Shown here: positions 60,917-64,000 of the stretch, one piece after another | Layout of the letters: each line of letters starts with the position of its first letter | How positions within the stretch are numbered: the stretch's first letter is position 1 | From: Hysterangium stoloniferum | Lineage: Eukaryota > Basidiomycota > Agaricomycetes > Hysterangiales > Hysterangiaceae | DNA length: 64,000 nt | Direction of reading: 5' to 3' | NCBI GenBank assembly: GCA_015178975.1 | Contig: WHVD01000037.1 | Span: 434,001 to 498,000 of the forward strand | Program-made: the position numbers and the translations under genes | The notes under the pieces: generated by a model | Told to the model about the DNA's origin: nothing | What the model saw: only the letters and a program-made list of their open reading frames with translations | Databases searched by the model: none

Positions 60917-61353
60917 GTTAGGGTTTGTGAGAGAGACTTCTATGTGTTTTCATAGCGCCGATTCGCAAACACAAACTTCGCGTCCATTGTCATAAAGGCG
61001 TACACAATTGTACATAACGATCCACATCGGCCTCAAGTGTTACGCCCCGTTATCCACATAGCTGAGCTTCTCAAGATGTAACAGCAGGAGCCATGCCCGT
61101 TGTGAGATCATGAAACGACCTACAAATTACTGTATGGTACTAATTAGTGCTAAGCTGAAAGAATTAATAAATCCCTTTGACAACTTGACCTTGACCAGTA
61201 TAAGTATCAAACATCTCTCCTGTTTGACTTTTTTTTTAAAGAAGGTCTTTTCGAATGCCTTGTAGATATACCGTATCTAGCAAAAATCCAACTTCGTTTG
61301 TATGCTAAGTTATTCTTATATTCGCGGTGAAAATTTCACGGCCGGGGGTGGGC
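60917..61353. other. Intergenic stretch, nothing recognised
   Basis: About 440 bases, probably the promoter of the membrane-protein gene and the 3' end of the possible small gene. A T9 run lies near 61229. Confidence 0.5.
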
Positions 61354-61696
61354 TTATTCCGTGCCGCCCAGGCAAAAAGTCAAATGTCGACGGCGGAGAA
61401 TCTCATTTTGTTGTATAACCTGCATCAACGCTGTACCAGCCTTAGAAGTAGCATCAAGGTCTTTCTGGTACCGGAATTCTTCACGGTTTTTCCAGTCGCC
61501 ATGACAAGTATCAAAAATATTAATGAGCTGGGAAAATAATGTACTTCTAGCCTGCAAATTCAGTTACCCCCGCTGACATAATTATGCATAACGCGATTGG
61601 ACAAGGGTCACTTAGCTCGCTAATCTCACGTAAGCATTCCATTCCCTCCATCGCTGCACTACAGCTATTCTCCTTTGATCTTGCTGTGTTTTCCAT
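61354..61696 (-). CDS. Possible small gene, about 100 residues
   Basis: The minus strand has MENTARSKENSCSAAMEGME followed by CLREISELSDPCPIALCIIM, then after a short intron a frame with LINIFDTCHGDWKNREEFRY, QKDLDATSKAGTALMQVIQQ and NEILRRRHLTFCLGGTE before TAA. The composition (acidic-basic mix, regular hydrophobic spacing) looks coding and is better than the neighbouring shadow frames. The intron border is unsure: a 40-nt intron from GGGG|GTAACT fits best. No family recognised. Its start lies only 15 bases from the divergent neighbour. Confidence 0.42.
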
Positions 61697-61711
61697 GTTC
61701 CATCATAAGCA

Positions 61712-63787
61712 ATGATTATTATAGAAACACCAGATCCTCAGAAGAGTCACTCAGTTTCATCCTTGTCGGACATCGTGTCTGTTGGAAGCAGTCAGCGTCC
61801 CCCAAGCTATCGTAGTGCGGGCTCGCGGCGTTCCCTCCAGCCTATGCTCGATGCCGACCCTCCATGTAACCCAGATCCTCCCTTAAAACCCAAGAAGGTA
61901 CTATTTTACCCATCACACCACTTTCTTATATTAACCTTTTCCCAATTTCAATCTTAGCTGAAACTACAGGACCGTCGATGTCGGAGAGCAGCATTATATA
62001 TCTTATCTTTATATGCCGTTCTTTCCATCGCAGTCGCAATACCGTATATTGTCACGCATGTTGTAAGAACTATTTACCTTTGTCTTTACTTGACTTCATA
62101 TCGGTGGTCTTTATCATAGAAAAATGAATCAAGTTCACCTACTCCTTACCAACGCATGCGACCGCCAGATAGTGGGATGGATCCCAGTGATGCCGGCACT
62201 ATACCTGTTATTCCAGTAGGTGTTCCAGTAGCTGACGGCAAGGTCCTCGGCTGCAACATATGGGATTACACATACCCATATGGATATCCCGATAACTTAA
62301 AATATTCAAGGTGCGTCGATCCTTATTCACCTCCCATCTCGTTTACCTGAATGACCACAGATTAACGTATTGCATCCCTCACACTGCCACTGATATATGG
62401 TTCCATGCCCTTAACGGACCAGAAGGACTTGTTTCGGGCCAGTTTACTGTCATGCTTAACCCCGATGATGACGAGTTGGATTATATGGTAGATGTTATGG
62501 TCACATACCCCATGGATGATTATCAGGCTAGAAATAGTACTGCCGTTTGCTTGATGCAGGCGAGCGATACATGGGGCATAGGATTTTATGTGAGTAGCAA
62601 CATGCGTTCGCGTTTGAAATTAGCTGATCAGATTACCCAAAGACACCCCCAAATACACCACACCATGACGTTACCTATCAAATCACATTTTATGTGCCGC
62701 ACGCCAGCAACCCACTGAACCTACTACAATTCACTACCTTTTTACCTCACTTTGAACACTCGTTTCGAGACCTCAACAAATCTCTCATATTCGGCGACGT
62801 TGAAATCGGTGGCGTTGCTTCTCCAGTTAATGGGGTATGTCGTTAAAAGCCCTTTTGCTTATTTCTGCTTTAATTGCTTTTGTATAGGCGATAGCAGGGA
62901 CAACAGTAAACATCACTACCTCCCAAGCTCCAATCACAGGCGACTATCACGCTTCAAAATCCCTGGTGTTACAAACAAGTTCCGCGTGAGTATCCCCATA
63001 GTGTTTTGAACTTCATGTATCAATAAACCTGTTCAAAGGAAAATCGACACCAATATTACGTTGGGCAGCATTATGGGACAGGACTTTCCTACAAGCCTGT
63101 TCATGAATTCTGATGGAGGGTAGATGACAAGCTTCATAGACAACTAGGCTTGTTCTAACCAAGTGCCTGCAGGACATTTTCAGCGACCATCAATCTGACT
63201 GCATCGGCCGGAACTGGCAGCCCGGGCTTTCTAGCTGATACTGGTACACGGCCACAATTCAAGACTCAGTTTGTTGGCCAGGATAGCCCAGTGTATGTAG
63301 TTGAGTTTGGTTTTGTAGAAAACGAACCACTGAAACCACTTCCAGAACACTCATCTTCCACCATGATGATAGTGTTGAATTTTCCGATCTCACTATCCAG
63401 ATCAATACAACGCTAAACCGTGCCATTATCATACTTGACGATAAGTTTGAGGGCCAGTTCTTTCTTGATTCAACCAATGGCACAGTCTTAGTGTCTGACC
63501 TAGACGGGGATGCTCGCATCCATGGACCGACCTTCCATGAAGTATTCCCAGATTCCAATCCAGGCCAAAATCCAGACCAAGATCCATATCGTCGAAGCCT
63601 AAAATTTGAACATCTTTCAACTTCGCATGCCAGAGGCATTGTAAAAAGAGGCAGCTTACCTCCGTTGCCACCAGATAATGGCAAGGTGAATCTCCAAATA
63701 CAGAACCATTTGGCCTTGATCGCACTAGGTTTCGTCTCTTCTGGGCAAACAAGCCCACCCAGTTTTGCTTCATTCGGTGTACCGTAG
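61712..63787 (+). CDS. Single-pass membrane protein with large extracytoplasmic domain
   Basis: The start MIIIETPDPQKSHSVSSLSD gives a Ser/Pro-rich cytosolic N-terminus. A single membrane helix (AALYILSLYAVLSIAVAIPY) lies in the third exon, so a type II orientation is likely. Outside follow VLGCNIWDYTYPYGYPDNLK, DIWFHALNGPEGLVSGQFTV, DDDELDYMVDVMVTYPMDDY and several exons with beta-rich sequence (GEVEIGGVASP-like). The C-terminal part contains LDDKFEGQFFLDSTNGTVLV, SDLDGDARIHGPTFHEVF and NGKVNLQIQNHLALIALGFV. The stop is at 63785-63787. The pattern resembles fungal cell-surface proteins of unknown function; no catalytic motif was seen. At least ten exons, not all fixed. Confidence 0.7.
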
Positions 63788-64000
63788 CCGTCGAGAGGAT
63801 GTTGCATTTCAGGAGATGGATGGAGTGTACATTCGCGGTTTGGAAGAGGACGTTATATCGCTTTTATTTGCTTTCAGGGATCTCGGCTGTATTTGTAGTT
63901 TTTATGACATGAAAGATTGATCGCGCAGTACCCAGGGGGAGCTGCGTTGTTGTAATCTAAGGTGATGCTGACGGCGCAGCTTGCCGCAGCAAAAGTACTG
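63788..64000. other. Right end of window, 3' flank
   Basis: About 210 bases after the membrane-protein stop with no gene recognised. Confidence 0.5.

Overview
The window is nuclear DNA of a filamentous fungus, most likely an agaricomycete basidiomycete. Genes are dense, sit on both strands and are cut by many 45-70 nt GT-AG introns. The set includes fungal and basidiomycete-typical families: a QDE-1-type RNA-dependent RNA polymerase, an ATP sulfurylase carrying the fungal APS-kinase-like tail, a CHD1 remodeler, and an aminoglycoside-phosphotransferase-like fragment. Exon joins given here were made by eye from reading frames and splice sites.

Region 1 (1-8.65 kb) is a mosaic of duplicated DNA. 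Positions 1-5632 are an inverted copy of 17690-23142. It carries a repeat-rich hypothetical gene, about 2 kb of hairpin-rich non-coding DNA and the 3' half of REI1, which is decayed here. It is joined directly to an inverted copy (5640-7842) of the promoter and 5' half of the RdRP gene that lies intact at 36.4-41.0 kb. A second partial copy of the hairpin-rich spacer follows (7842-8645), then an APH-like gene fragment.

Region 2 (10.2-18.5 kb) holds ordinary housekeeping genes: signal peptide peptidase, ribosomal protein S18, a four-helix membrane protein, a mitochondrial carrier, PRKRIP1 and intact REI1. Region 3 (18.5-25.1 kb) is the right arm of the inverted duplication, an 89-residue protein gene and a third partial copy of the hairpin module.

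Region 4 (25.2-41.0 kb): SNAPC3, ATP sulfurylase, ERO1, an unusual ARF-like GTPase fused to a C-terminal domain, RNase H2 subunit B and the cellular RdRP. Region 5 (41.5-64 kb): CHD1, a 94-residue protein, a large disordered HAPS-repeat protein, pantoate-beta-alanine ligase, the V-ATPase c'' subunit, a CUE-domain protein, an RKM4-like SET methyltransferase, a membrane protein with a DUF1771-like region, a possible small gene and a single-pass membrane protein.

Functional themes are RNA silencing and nucleic-acid surveillance (RdRP, RNase H2B), chromatin and transcription (CHD1, SNAPC3, PRKRIP1), ribosome synthesis (RPS18, REI1, RKM4) and secretory or vacuolar function (SPP, ERO1, Vma16). The most unusual material is the inverted, patchwork duplication, which has captured pieces of REI1 and of the RNAi polymerase itself, and the ARF-like fusion that lacks the usual catalytic glutamine and myristoylation glycine.
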